Source: Sistotremastrum niveocremeum HHB9708 (taxonomy: Eukaryota > Basidiomycota > Agaricomycetes > Sistotremastrales > Sistotremastraceae). From it: a DNA stretch of 64,000 bases. Below the pieces are notes generated by a model. That model was not told the origin of the DNA and made no database searches. It saw only the letters and a program-made list of their open reading frames with translations. The DNA lies in assembly GCA_001630475.1 (NCBI GenBank), contig KV419395.1, positions 1,120,753 to 1,184,752 on the forward strand, in the 5' to 3' direction. A program made the position numbers and the translations under genes. Shown here in pieces: positions 11,325 to 21,744 of the stretch (position 1 is the stretch's first letter; each line of letters opens with the position of its first letter).

Positions 11325-14058
11325 TCACAGCTTTGCCATCGGTTGGCCCACGAGGGCCTCCAAATCCACGTATTTGTAGTATAGCTTCAGCGAATCAGGA
11401 TTGGCAACCGTCCCGCTGGGCTTCAATGTAGAGCCTGAAACGATCTGTTTGACAGCAATCTCAATCTTCTTGTTGTTAACAGTGTACTAGGAATGCTAAG
11501 ATGAGACGAAAGCCAAGTTGAATGGATACCACGTACTGGGATCTCGGCGACCTCGAATATGTACGCTGGAACATGTCTGGCGCTGAGCGCGGTCTTGATG
11601 GCTCCTCGAATCTTCACCTTCAAGTCTTCGGTGCAAGTGATTCCAGGCCGCATTTTCAAAAACAAAAGAACTCTTTCATCTTTGTCTTGGGGTCGTCGTT
11701 GCCCAATACAAAGTGAGTCGTCCACAACATGCGAAAATTGATCCATAACAGTGTAAATCTCTCCACTCCCAAAGCGTACCCCAGAGGGGTTGAGAACACC
11801 ATCACTAAGAAATGTTATTTATCAACCGTCACCAATGTGAAAAATTCGCACCTTCGTCCCAAGATAATAAGTCCTTGGGTTTTGGGGTTCTTGACGATGA
11901 AGTCACCCTGCGTCCATACGCCTGGATATTTTGCAAAATATGCATTGAAGAACTTTTTTCTTCCTTCATCTCCCCAGAATCCAAGGGGAATTGACGGATG
12001 GGCCCTCGTACAGACGAGTTCTCCAGGAAATCCCGTGTCTTCGATATTGTTTCCTTCGGGGTCGAAAATCTCGACTTTCATTCCGATGCTCTTCACTTGC
12101 ATTTCTATCCCATAAATCCAGTTTGAGCAAGGGATCCAAAAAAGGCAATGCATTCACCTCCAGAGTATCCAGGAAGAGGAGTACATGCACCAATGACTGG
12201 CGGCGGAGGATGAATATTGGAGAGTCTTTATTATTCTCAAAGATAAATGCTCACATCCAGCGCATATGTCAGTTCCTCCAGACCCAGCATTGACGTGGGC
12301 GCGTTTTGGAAAAGCTGTGATGGCCCATTCATACAAAGGTGGGGTCAACACGGCGCCAGTAACATAGACACATCTGAGGGTCTCAAAGGGTGCCAAATCC
12401 ACTTTCATTATATCAAATACCTATGAAAGCCACGTCCAGACGACACTCACATGGTCGAATTCCCTGGCCTTGAATTTCAGATAAAAATCTGGGACTAGTT
12501 CCTATGTGCGTAACTCTGCAGATGGTGTCATGCCTGCCGAATGAAGAAGGGTAGTAGATATTTACCTTTGATCGTTGATGAATTTCAGGAAAGATCTAAC
12601 CGAGGGGTGAAAGGGAGAACCGTCGTAGAGGATCAGCCTTGCGCCTACAGCCAGGGCTCCAAGCATAGCATTCCACATCATCCAAGCACACTAAGCCACG
12701 GTCAATGTTGACACATTGCTTCCGCGAAATCTGAATACCGTAGTGTACTGAAAGCTGTGATGCCTAAGTTGAGATGGCCCGACCTTGCACGAAAACAGAC
12801 TCACTGGGTATCGTCAAAGCGGATATCCCACTCTGTAGCTGCTGCTTTCTTATTTTGTAACAGTACTCCCTATTGACATTCGCTCTGAGTGATGAAGTGG
12901 TCGAGACAATGGAGTAACATACCCCGGCTGTGTGTACAATGCACTTTGGGGGACCGGTAGTCCCGGATGAATATAATATATAAAGGGGATGATCGAACGG
13001 AAGTTGCTCAAATGCCAGCGGTTCATCCCGGCCTTCCGACAGAAAAGCAGACAGGATAGAGCAGCTGCAGACCAAGACATCAGCAAACTAAAGCAGCATC
13101 GCGTGTGAACAAAAATACTTTTTGATGCCTCGGGGGTTGACATCCTTTCCAGTCACACTACTAGGAAACACTATAACGCGCTCCAAACCATGATGAGCCA
13201 AATCATTAGCGACTTGAACGATTTTAGGTATAATCGAGATTTGCTTCCCCGCATATAGCACTTCAGTTTCCGAGAACACAAACTTGGGTCTAATCTGTCT
13301 ATAACGATCCAAGATGCCTATATTGCCGTCAATTCCAACTCGAAGGAATGTCGATCGCACGGACCTGATACACCCATATCAGGAGCAGTACTGGAGTATA
13401 TAGCCCCGATACTCGATGCGGCCATAGCGATGACTATGGGGTCTATGGAATTTGTGACGATAGCTATAGCTAGGTTAGAATATACTCCAAGACGGAATCA
13501 GAGAGAGCACGAACCAGCCACACGGTCCCCGGCTTTCAACCCATTCGCCCTCATCGCATTCCTCATAACCCTCACCATCTCTCTAAGCTCTCTCGAACTG
13601 TAATGCCGAAGGAAACCCGTTTCACGAGCAACAGTGCAAGCGATAGCGTCGTCATTCCTGAACAGGATGTTCTCAGCATAATTAAGCCTTGCATTAGGGA
13701 ACCAGCGAGGTGAATCAACGAGGGGTGCTTCGATGATGACCTTGATCTTATCAGTACCTGCTAACGCTCGATCCCAATAGGACACGCTACCTGAGTCGGC
13801 GGCACGCTACTTATTATACCCAAGAATTCCCATAAATCTTTCCAGAACGTCCAGTCCGAAACCGAGTACTCGTAGAGTTCATAGTAATTCTCTGGACACA
13901 AACTCGTTATAGCGATCTCTGACGAAGCTTAGGGATGTCGTACTGAATTTGAAGCCATGTTTATGATTGATAAAGTGTCTCAAGACCTCGATCCGGGTCA
14001 AAGCAGGGTCAGGATGTTGCCAGATGAGCTTGGGGACTTCCCAATGTTCTGACTGCAT
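11325..14058 (-). CDS. Acetoacetyl-CoA synthetase, copy 2, with C-terminal AKL
   Basis: Paralogue of the gene at 6767-9505 with the same domain order and the same chemistry. The start at 14058 gives [18 protein letters not shown], followed by [28 protein letters not shown], the A3 motif [27 protein letters not shown] and VNNKKIE. The first intron interrupts the same Lys codon at phase 1 and the second lies just before the VIIEAPL segment, exactly as in copy 1, so the two arose by duplication of an intron-bearing gene. It also ends in AKL, a PTS1-type signal. Amino-acid differences are scattered along the whole length, so the duplication is not very recent. No break was seen, so both copies are probably functional. 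Confidence 0.87.
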
Positions 14059-14260
14059 GCTGGCAGTCCGCGGAGGTGAGTTCCCTTCCAGGGGACATGT
14101 TCATGGGACTGAAGCTCTTGTCGGAGGAGCCGATCCGTCGGCTAATAGCCGATAGTTTATAGATAGCAGAAATAATGCAATGGTATTGCTACAGCAAGCT
14201 ACACGTATACAATCAATGATGGATTATAAAAAGACAACGGACAGCAAGACGGAGAGAGAA

Positions 14261-14877
14261 TTAATAGCACCCGTCCTCAATCATATATCCACAGCGCTCG
14301 CATCTCACTCGACGATCTAGAAGACACAGACCGATCCCCAGGGGGAACCAAATTATAGCAGCCAGAACGCCTATGGGAGACGAAATCAATACATTATACG
14401 CACAAGGAGCAAGAATAACATACCGAGGATTCCGAATCTCGTGTGCGGGACATGTCCACCTTGTTGGAGACAAACCATCTCAGGATGATCAGGTGGTAAT
14501 AATGATGAGATGCGCTCTCCGGTGACGGGGTGAACGTAGTAGTATACAGTCGCGAATGGCATGGATGGGTGTGGAGAGTTGACGACAGGCATCGTTGGAG
14601 GACCAGGAGGGGGAGTGTATGATTGTCCTGCTGGTGCTTCTGAGGGGTCTACCTGAGCCGACTTAGGAGGTGATTTCGCGTCGACATTATTGATGGGAGG
14701 GGCGCTCGCTCCGACTGTTAAAACGATGAGAATGGAACTAAAAGAGAGGTTTTGGAATTCGTACCTTCGCTCGTTGCAACGTCATACGACGGTGGGTGGT
14801 CGTGGTCGTTATTATCTTTCTGCGAGCTCGTCAATATAAATTCCCGCCAACAAAGCATGAACACTCACGGGTTGCAT
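14261..14877 (-). CDS. BRI3-like small membrane protein with PPxY motif
   Basis: Short protein with a hydrophilic, Pro-rich N-terminal half and a C-terminal membrane-associated segment resembling brain protein I3. The start at 14877 opens a three-codon exon (Met-Gln-Pro) joined to KDNNDHDHPPSYDVATSE. The PPSY motif fits the PPxY class bound by WW domains of Nedd4/Rsp5 ubiquitin ligases. The C-terminal part reads FGILGVLAAIIWFPLGIGLC, then a basic stretch and a Cys-x-x-Cys pair (CERC), matching the BRI3 layout of a hydrophobic hairpin followed by a zinc-ribbon-like knuckle. An intron lies in the Gly codon after FGIL. In animals BRI3 and the related LITAF act on endosomes and lysosomes; that location is inferred here. 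Confidence 0.68.
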
Positions 14878-15063
14878 GATAGATGATAGTGGTGCAGAAA
14901 CAGAGGAGTGCGCCTCCTCCGCAGACCTTTAACGTAGGTCCGCAGCCACAGCCTTTACCCGGTAACTACCGGAGCCGAACTCGTCGAAGAGTCTGGCACG
15001 ATCTCGGTCTGCGCAAATACAGCCAAACAGAACACGACTTTCAGCTTACCTCGACTGACTACT

Positions 15064-15979
15064 ATGGACCACAATCCACTCGCTGATCGTCCACCTCCTC
15101 GACATGCTTACGAGTCAGACTCAGAAGACGAGGACGGTCCACGTCCTGTTCGGGGTCAAATCATTGTCCCTGATGTCGTCGTAGAGTGGAATCCCAAGCC
15201 GGCTCCGATATTGACTCTCCTCGGCGCGTTTGGGCCTGTTGCTAAAGTCTGGAGAAAGACTATTGACCTTGATCCATGGCAGCCCGTCGGGAAAGTCATC
15301 ATGGCTGATTTCACCGTGCGTGAATATTTCTTCGCGAATTGACGTATCTGAACACGGACACAGGTGGCATATATCTATCAGAGAGAGTCGACGATCATAC
15401 TCATTTCAGAGCAATCTACCTCTATTCCTACACTTCTCTTGACTCCTTTTGCTCGTCAGGTACTCACCACCATCAAACCCTCTCGGTACGTCCCTCTCAG
15501 AGTCTGTGGTACTAATCTCACAAAATAATAGAACGGTCGTACTGGATTCATACCCCCTTCCGTCCTACATCACCTCCTCATCCGCACCCACCCCCGTCAT
15601 CCGCTACCTCTCCTCAACAAGCTCACCAACCCCTTCCCCATCCTCCCGCATCCTCCGTTTCGACCCGCCCAACCTTATCTCATCCGCCTCAGCCCCATTC
15701 ATACTCCAATCGAACCGCCTCTCGATCCCCTGCACAGCCCTATTACTCCCCGGCGCCCACATCCTCCCTCCTCCTCCTACATTACTTCATTTCTCCCCTG
15801 GACCCGTGCTGGATGAAGAGTGGGAGCCGGGGATGATGGAGGAGGTTAAGCTTGCTGCTGCGCTTGTTTTGGCTGTTGATGTGGGGATCTTTGGAACGAA
15901 TACGGGGTGTCTTGCGCTGCGTCAGAAGGTACCGGTGCGTCCGAGGGGTGATTTGGGAGATGGAGGGATGTATATCTAG
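15064..15979 (+). CDS. Probable proteasome assembly chaperone 1 (PAC1/Pba1-like)
   Basis: Exons 15064-15315, 15364-15485 and 15532-15979 total 822 nt and give 273 residues. An acidic N-terminus leads into an alpha/beta core with VAYIYQRESTIILISEQST and the segment PPNLISSASAPFIL followed by IPCTALLLP, which resembles the PNIV...AAVL...IPAILYL stretch of PAC1/PSMG1. The protein ends GGMYI: hydrophobic-Tyr-any residue, the HbYX motif with which Pba1-Pba2 docks into pockets of the proteasome alpha ring. The match is remote and made by eye, but the C-terminal motif is a good independent sign. The gene is divergent from the BRI3-like gene, with 186 nt between start codons. Alternative: an unrelated fungal protein of unknown function. 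Confidence 0.6.
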
Positions 15980-16274
15980 GTGATATTTATTGCGACGATG
16001 AGTGAATGAGTGCATTATTTATTTCATGCAGTACAAGCTCGAATTTAACATTTTGATATTTCGCGTTGGGAAGAAGAGCGTCAGGCGACGGAGGAACCAA
16101 ACGGAGTACCGAGTAGATTAGGTGAGAGGATAGTGGGCTCTCGCTAGTCGATCGACTTCTTCGACGCACGTTCGTGAGAAGCGGTATGGCCACGCCGACG
16201 TCCCTGCAACTCTCAAGAAGAAACGACCAGCGAGACTCAAGACTCGACACGACAGAGGGAGACGCGTCAGGGCA

Positions 16275-16304
16275 TCACGTGTCAATCACGATCCTCACAC
16301 GTGA
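16275..16304. promoter_or_regulatory. Inverted pair of TCACGTGT E-boxes
   Basis: TCACGTGT at 16275-16282 and its reverse complement ACACGTGA at 16297-16304 lie 22 bp apart, about 80 bp before the start codon at 16386. CACGTG is the core site of fungal bHLH factors such as Cbf1 and Pho4 types. The arrangement is seen directly; the bound factor is inferred. Confidence 0.5.
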
Positions 16305-16385
16305 CGCATGCCTTTCTCAAATTCTCAAGCTCTCTCACTCACGCCCACGACGACCACGACCAGCTCACACTAACCCACAACGAAC

Positions 16386-16874
16386 ATGCCATCCTACAAA
16401 GCCCACCGCACAACAATCCCCCTCTACTACCGCCTCTTCTTCCTAACCATCGAACCCATCTCCGCGCTCCTCGGCGCATTCTACGCCGCCCGTCCCGCCG
16501 AATACCTCTCCCTCATCACACTCAACAACGCTCCAAACGGCTTTACGCCCAATGAGCCCATACCGCGTGCGGTAACCATATCACTATATCAACTATCAAA
16601 CCTCTACCTCCTCTTCGCGCTCAACGAAGCTCTCGTGCTTCGTTCGACTGATTCTTTGAGGACATGGAAAACAGTATTATTCGGTCTGCTCGTAGCGGAC
16701 ATCGGTCATTTAATCACTATGTTCCCGTTGGGTTGGGAAGTGTATTGGAGGGTTTTGGAATGGAATAGTTTGGTTTGGGGAAGTGTAGGATTTGTGTATC
16801 TCGGTGCGGTATCGAGGATTCTGTTCCTTACTGGAGTGGGTCTGGGCACGGTCCGAGATAAAGTTAAAGATTAA
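16386..16874 (+). CDS. Small fungal membrane protein, DUF7704-type
   Basis: Single-exon gene for 162 residues. The start MPSYKAHRTTIPLYYRLFFL is followed by TIEPISALLGAFYAARPAEY and then three more hydrophobic segments (around residues 60-78, 92-110 and 120-148), suggesting four membrane spans with a short Lys/Asp tail. The order Pro-Leu-Tyr-Tyr-Arg-Leu-Phe-Phe plus EPISAL is what I recall from the fungal DUF7704 family, which has no known function. The upstream 405 nt contain the E-box pair and no other gene. It converges on the kinase-like gene, with about 110 nt between stop codons. Confidence 0.75.
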   Translation: MPSYKAHRTTIPLYYRLFFLTIEPISALLGAFYAARPAEYLSLITLNNAPNGFTPNEPIPRAVTISLYQLSNLYLLFALNEALVLRSTDSLRTWKTVLFGLLVADIGHLITMFPLGWEVYWRVLEWNSLVWGSVGFVYLGAVSRILFLTGVGLGTVRDKVKD

Positions 16875-16984
16875 TCGCATAAAGATGAGGTGGTGGTACA
16901 GACATGTGAAAAGTAATGTACAATGCATGCATGGGATTACGATTAAGAAAAAGCGTACGTGGGTATCGTATCCTGAAATCACAC

Positions 16985-18090
16985 TCAATTCATCCTATCT
17001 TCCCTCCTGATTCTCCGTCTCTGCCTCACGGACGCAGTATACCAAGGAATCCGGTTCCTGAACACCGTACATCCCGTGGTGTCGATCGGGACCTCGTTCG
17101 CCTGATCAGAAGGCTTGATATCGACCAACCCGCCTAGATCCATACAAAGAAGAATGATGCCGAAACTATATGCGTCTGCGAGAAGTGGATCTGTGCATTC
17201 TTCACGGAGAACTTCGGGGGCTGTGAATGGACGGGTTCCAGGGTGGATGGGCTCGAGGGGGTGTTCGGTGGGTTGGATAGAGGATTTGTGGCGCTTGTGA
17301 GGGGGACTTTGGTCAGGAAGCGCTGGGGAGTGGAAGGAAGGTGCGGCGACTGAGCGGCCAAAGTCGAGGATCTTGAGAGTTTGGTAGGGGGCGTCGATGT
17401 GGACGTTGAGGAGGGATAGATCGCCATGGGAGAGATTGAATGAATGGAGATGGGCGAGGCCTGAGAGGAGTTGGTTGTGAAAGTCGACTTTGCGGGGTGC
17501 GTCGAGGGGATTAGTCGGGTCGCGTATGACGTCGAGGAGAGGACGGCCTTGGATATGTTCGAGGACCATACCGACGCCGTCTAGACAGCCCATGAAAGCG
17601 AGGATGTTACGATGACGAGTGAGGGTCGAGTAGACACGGAGCTCTGCTCTGAATTGGGCAGTGACGTCTGCAGCGTTGGATTGGAGCTCGCCGTTGATTT
17701 CGAGTTGGACGATGTCGGGACGCTTTATGACGCATTTGTATATTTCAGAGGTTGAGCCTGTGGCGATGGGGGAGAGGTGGGAGAAGGGATTAGGGGGTGC
17801 AGCGTAGGTGGAGTGAGAGGGGAAGGTGAAGAGAGAGGAGGGGTGCGGGTCGGCGGGTTTGTAGCGGGATGAGGAGACGGGGGGCGTGATGGGGGGTTGG
17901 GAGGAGATGGCGGTGTCGTCGGAGGCAAATGAGCCTTGGGTTGTGTCCTGGTTGTCGACCTCGACCACTGCGACGATGAGCACGAATCAATGGACAAACA
18001 AGCAGACTTACGCCACCAGTTTGGCTTTGAGGTGAGGGTGAACTGCTTGATGTGCAACGAGGACGAGCGGGAGGGAGGAGGACGACTCAT
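16985..18090 (-). CDS. Protein kinase-like protein with HGD catalytic loop
   Basis: Exons 18090-18012 and 17967-16985 total 1062 nt (353 residues). A Ser/Pro-rich N-terminal region precedes a kinase fold: a lysine-bearing strand (IYKCVIK), the catalytic loop HGDLSLLN (about residues 200-210), DFG in KILDFGRS, and an APE-like TAPEVL. The usual HRD arginine is replaced by Gly, a form found in many fungal kinase-like proteins; the catalytic Asp, the loop Asn and the DFG Asp are kept, so activity is possible. The DFG-APE interval is long and basic/proline-rich. The protein starts only 61 bp from the divergent F-box gene, so the two probably share one promoter. Substrate unknown. Confidence 0.75.
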
Positions 18091-18151
18091 TGCGGAAACA
18101 GAAGAGAGGAGCGGGTACTTATAGTGGAAGCGTGCGAACGTGCGCCATTGA
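18091..18151. promoter_or_regulatory. 61-bp divergent promoter between kinase-like and F-box genes
   Basis: Only 61 bp separate the two start codons, which point away from each other. The interval is purine-rich near the kinase side and contains a TTATAG element; both promoters and both 5' leaders must overlap here or extend into the opposite coding regions. Seen directly from the two start choices. Confidence 0.6.
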
Positions 18152-19220
18152 ATGTTTGCCAAGTGTCCACCCGACGTCTTGCTCGCTGTCTTTGACGGCC
18201 TCGACGCTCGCTCGCTCGTCAATGCAAGTCTCGTCTGCTCGTCGTGGACAGCGATGGCGCAGAGAGTGCTCGTGCGTCAAGTGAGCGTGACCTCACCCAA
18301 AGCACACGAACTGATCACTCGACTTGCACCGTCCGAGTTTGTTCGTTCGCTGCAGATCGAATACGCATCTCCTCTGCCAAGAATTCTCCATTCACTTCCC
18401 CGCTTCTCGAATCTTCGCCATCTCGATATTTCCTTTCCTGGATTCTCGTCCATCGACGATCCCGCCCTCCTCACTCTCGCGCCCCCGATGATCGAGTCTC
18501 TCCGCACTGCGAATCGCGCCCCCGTCGTCGTCGCCTTCATCTCTGCATGGCCGACTCTGCGTTTCCTTGATGCGACACTGCGATCGGCATATAGTGACAC
18601 GCTTCCCCCGCCGGCCAAGAACGCGTTCTATGAAATTCGGTGGCGCGTGAATCCATTCGCAGACAACGACATGTCCGACTTTTTCTGGGCAGCGAACAAT
18701 TCAACTCACTCTCTTCGCATCCTCGACCTTACTAAACTGCCAAGTGTCGATCACTTTGATCACTTTATGCAGTCACACCCTCATCTCCACTCCCTTCGTC
18801 TTCTTCTTCTTCCGACCGAATACATTCCCTCCCTCTCCCATCTTTCCTCTCTTCTCGAATTCGTCGTCGTTGAGCAACTCACTCCTCTCCTCTTCCACCA
18901 TCTTTCTCCCACGATCCAACATCTCTCCTTCTGTGCCCCTTTCCCTGACAATTTCATCCACTCCCTCTCCGCATATCCAGACCTCAGACAACTCACCATC
19001 CACGAAGTAGAATCAATCCCAAACGACATCATCACCTATTGCAAATTACGTAACATCGTCATCTACACTCATCCAGCCCAGCCTCCCATCTCCCCTACAA
19101 CTGTACGTCTTTAAATATTCACAATCCATCGCTAATAATTATATTCAGGAAGAGCCAATGGTCCCCGTCTCTGTCTTTCCTCGCTACTCTCCCGCCATGT
19201 CACAATATCATAGACTATAA
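18152..19220 (+). CDS. F-box protein with leucine-rich-type repeats
   Basis: Exons 18152-19102 and 19149-19220 total 1023 nt (340 residues). The N-terminus CPPDVLLAVFDGLDARSLVN, followed by ASLVCSSW, is a clear F-box (about residues 5-40) that would bind Skp1 in an SCF ubiquitin ligase. The rest shows irregular LRR-like units such as LRHLDISF, LRILDLTKL and LHSLRLLLLP, expected to bind the target. Such F-box proteins are numerous in Agaricomycetes and fast-evolving, so no orthologue or target can be named. The stop codon lies 3 bp from the stop of the convergent RCC1 gene. It shares a 61-bp upstream interval with the kinase-like gene. Confidence 0.85.
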
Positions 19221-19223
19221 CAA

Positions 19224-21094
19224 TTACAATGGTTGATGCCCAACAAGTAAACAATGCTGTCCTCCCGCACTTACTCCCGTCACCTTCCACCCATTCATCT
19301 TTTGACTCAACACTCTCTGCGGTGTCCTCGCCAATTCAATATCCTCTCCATCCGCGTCTTTCCCGAGTCCCAACTGAGACGAATTCCCCAGTCCCCACGA
19401 ATATACTTCACCTGATGCCATCAACGCCAAATTATGTCGTGTCCCAGCAGAGATCGCCACCACCGGTCCAGGCGAAGGAAACTCGACAACAGTAGGCGTC
19501 GCCACGTATTCGTTCACCTGGATCGGTCCATCCGGTATTTCTTCTTCAGGCTCCTCTCCCGCCTTTTCTTGCTTCTCCTTCCTCTTTTGCTTCTCTTTTG
19601 CTCGCTTTATCGCAATTTCCACTTTCTCCTCCTCTTCCCTCTCCTTCTTCTCCTCCATAACCGGATAATCCTCCCCCAACCCAACCTCGCCTCCATCACT
19701 CCTCCCAACCGAATAAACCGTCCCATCGTTCAACAAGAACAGCGTGTGATGTTCTCCACCACTAATCTCCACCACTCTCCTCCCTCCAAGTCTCTTCGGA
19801 TTCAACGCCTCCACCTCCCTCGGCTCCCAAATCACATCATCTGCCTCTTCCACCCCCGTCTGTCGAAAACTGTTCAATCCCCATCCATACACAACCCCTT
19901 TCCAATCCACCGCAAACGAATGATAGCTTCCCGTTCCTATCACTTTGATCTTCCTCAATGCGAGTCGTTCAGGATGCAACCCGTTCACTTTCCGTCGTTC
20001 GATGATCCGGCGACCTAGTTGTCCTTGTTGGCCATTTCCCCAGACCCAGATACGTCCGCTCGTCGTCAGTGCGAGGACGTGGTCTGTTCCACATGCGACT
20101 TGGGAGAAGGTCTCTTTAGCGATCGTAGGGAGAGAGACGGGAGTGAAGCAGTGTTTCGCAGAGTCGGCTTGTCGTTCGAAACCCAGTAGACCATCCGAAG
20201 CCTACGCGCATTAGCATATACTCCCCTAAATAAAATGATAACATACCCGAAAACTGCCCCAAGCTCTCAACTGTCCACTCGCATCCAACGCAACGCTGAT
20301 ACTGTCTCCCGCACAAACATCCACAGCCCGAAATTCCGGCTCTTCGTCTAACAGCGCTTGAACGACCATCGGATTCGTCTCCAGGATCTCAGAGTCGATC
20401 GTCCCTCCTTCCCTCTCCGGATCAGGCACACCACTCGTCACCCTCCCCAAACTCGCATTATCATTAATCCCCCAACTCCAAACCTACCCCACCCTCTGAG
20501 CACCTCCCACTTTTTATTATTATTAAAATGGCGTACCTTCCCCTCATCATCAATAACAAGACTATGCATGCCCCCCGCCTCAACCCTTCTAACTCCCCCC
20601 ATCCCGAGTTTCCCTTCCTCGCAAGCCTCCTCGAAGAACGCGTGAAGGCGGGGTTTGCGGATGTCGCCTGTGATGTCTGGGCCTAGGCCGAATTGACCCA
20701 TGTCGCCGTTGCCCCAGATGAATGGGATACTTGGGTTTGGAGTTGGGTTTGGGTTTTGAGGCTGAGGGGGAGGGGAGGAATGTGGAGAGGAGTCTGGAGG
20801 TGGAGGAGGAGTGGGGAATGAGGGGAGGGGATTTAGGGATTTACGGGGTGCTGTTGGTGTTGGAACTGGTGCGGGTGCGGTTTGAGGAGGAGCAGGGGTT
20901 GCATCGGGTTGAGCAGCTTCAACACCATTCGTCTCCGTAATCTCAGCAGTTTCAACCTTAGGCGCGTCCCCGGTCTCCTGTCCAACTTCAGCCTTCCCTT
21001 TCTTCACGCGTTTCCTCCCTCCTCCATCCCTCCCTTCATCGTCCGACGGCACAGGGCGCTTCGTAGCCTTCGTTTTCGTCGTCTTCGTCACCAT
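19224..21094 (-). CDS. RCC1-family Ran guanine-nucleotide exchange factor (Prp20/Srm1 type)
   Basis: Chromatin-bound exchange factor that loads GTP on Ran for nuclear transport. Exons 21094-20537, 20483-20247 and 20201-19224 total 1773 nt (590 residues). A Lys/Arg- and Pro-rich N-terminal tail (about residues 1-120, likely nuclear localisation) precedes a seven-bladed propeller with the usual repeats: IPFIWGNGDMGQFGLG, VWSWGINDNASLG, IWVWGNGQQGQLG, VYGWGLNSFRQTG and VYSWGLGNSSQLGLG. One inter-repeat loop holds an insertion of about 45 residues that is almost all Glu, Lys and Arg, absent from the usual family plan. The extended proline stretch in the tail is also unusual. Confident family call. 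Confidence 0.93.
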
Positions 21095-21744
21095 TCGACG
21101 CAGGGCGCAGACGCAGACGCAGAAGGAGGGAAAAGTTGAGCGTAAAAGTTGAGAGTGTCACGGGTGTCACGACGCGTCGGTTCCGAGAGCGGGATCTAAT
21201 TAGGCGCTCGTGATACTAATTTTGGACGGCCTGGAAAGGAAAGACAAGATTTTTCAACATTTTTGTAGGATTTAGAAATTCCAGATATCTCGGGTCGGCG
21301 CAACCGCTGTTGGGAGGCTACATCCCTGTTTCGGCCGCACATGAGGTATTCAAGAGCGTGCCAATTTAGTATAAGCCAGCCCAAACTCAAATGCAAACAC
21401 TCGATGATTCTTCATTTCTCTTACCCACCGTTGACATGCCTAGAAAACTCGGGGCGTTCGAGGTTTGTCACGAAACCGAAGGCTGAATGAATATCGATGT
21501 GAGGATTCCAGATCCGAGCGTGAGGTAGAGGTCTCGGACGATCAGGTTGAATGCGAACCCGAGGACGACAACATCACAAATTTTGACTACAAACTTGCAG
21601 ACAAGCCACTGTTGACAGGTACAATCACTGAGAATATTGCCGGCTTGGAAAGAGAGCGAGACTTAGACCGAGACTCAAGGTAGAAAAAAAGCGCCGAGGC
21701 GCGCTTTGAACTTCACTCTTGACGTTCCCGTCCGTTTATTGCCC
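21095..21744. other. Intergenic: RCC1 promoter and upstream region of the DUF7918 gene
   Basis: 650 nt. The frame 21465-21683 encodes a 72-residue acidic, Arg/Glu-rich peptide that ends just before a purine-rich stretch and might be an upstream exon of the DUF7918 gene (a GTAGAA donor follows it at 21682). I could not find a junction that gives convincing homology, so it is left unassigned. No repeats or RNA genes seen. Confidence 0.4.

Noticed and set aside
19434-20018. 194-residue plus-strand frame opposite RCC1
   Set aside because: Shadow of the Glu/Lys-rich RCC1 loop; composition (Leu/Phe/Arg runs) is that of reverse-complemented charged codons.
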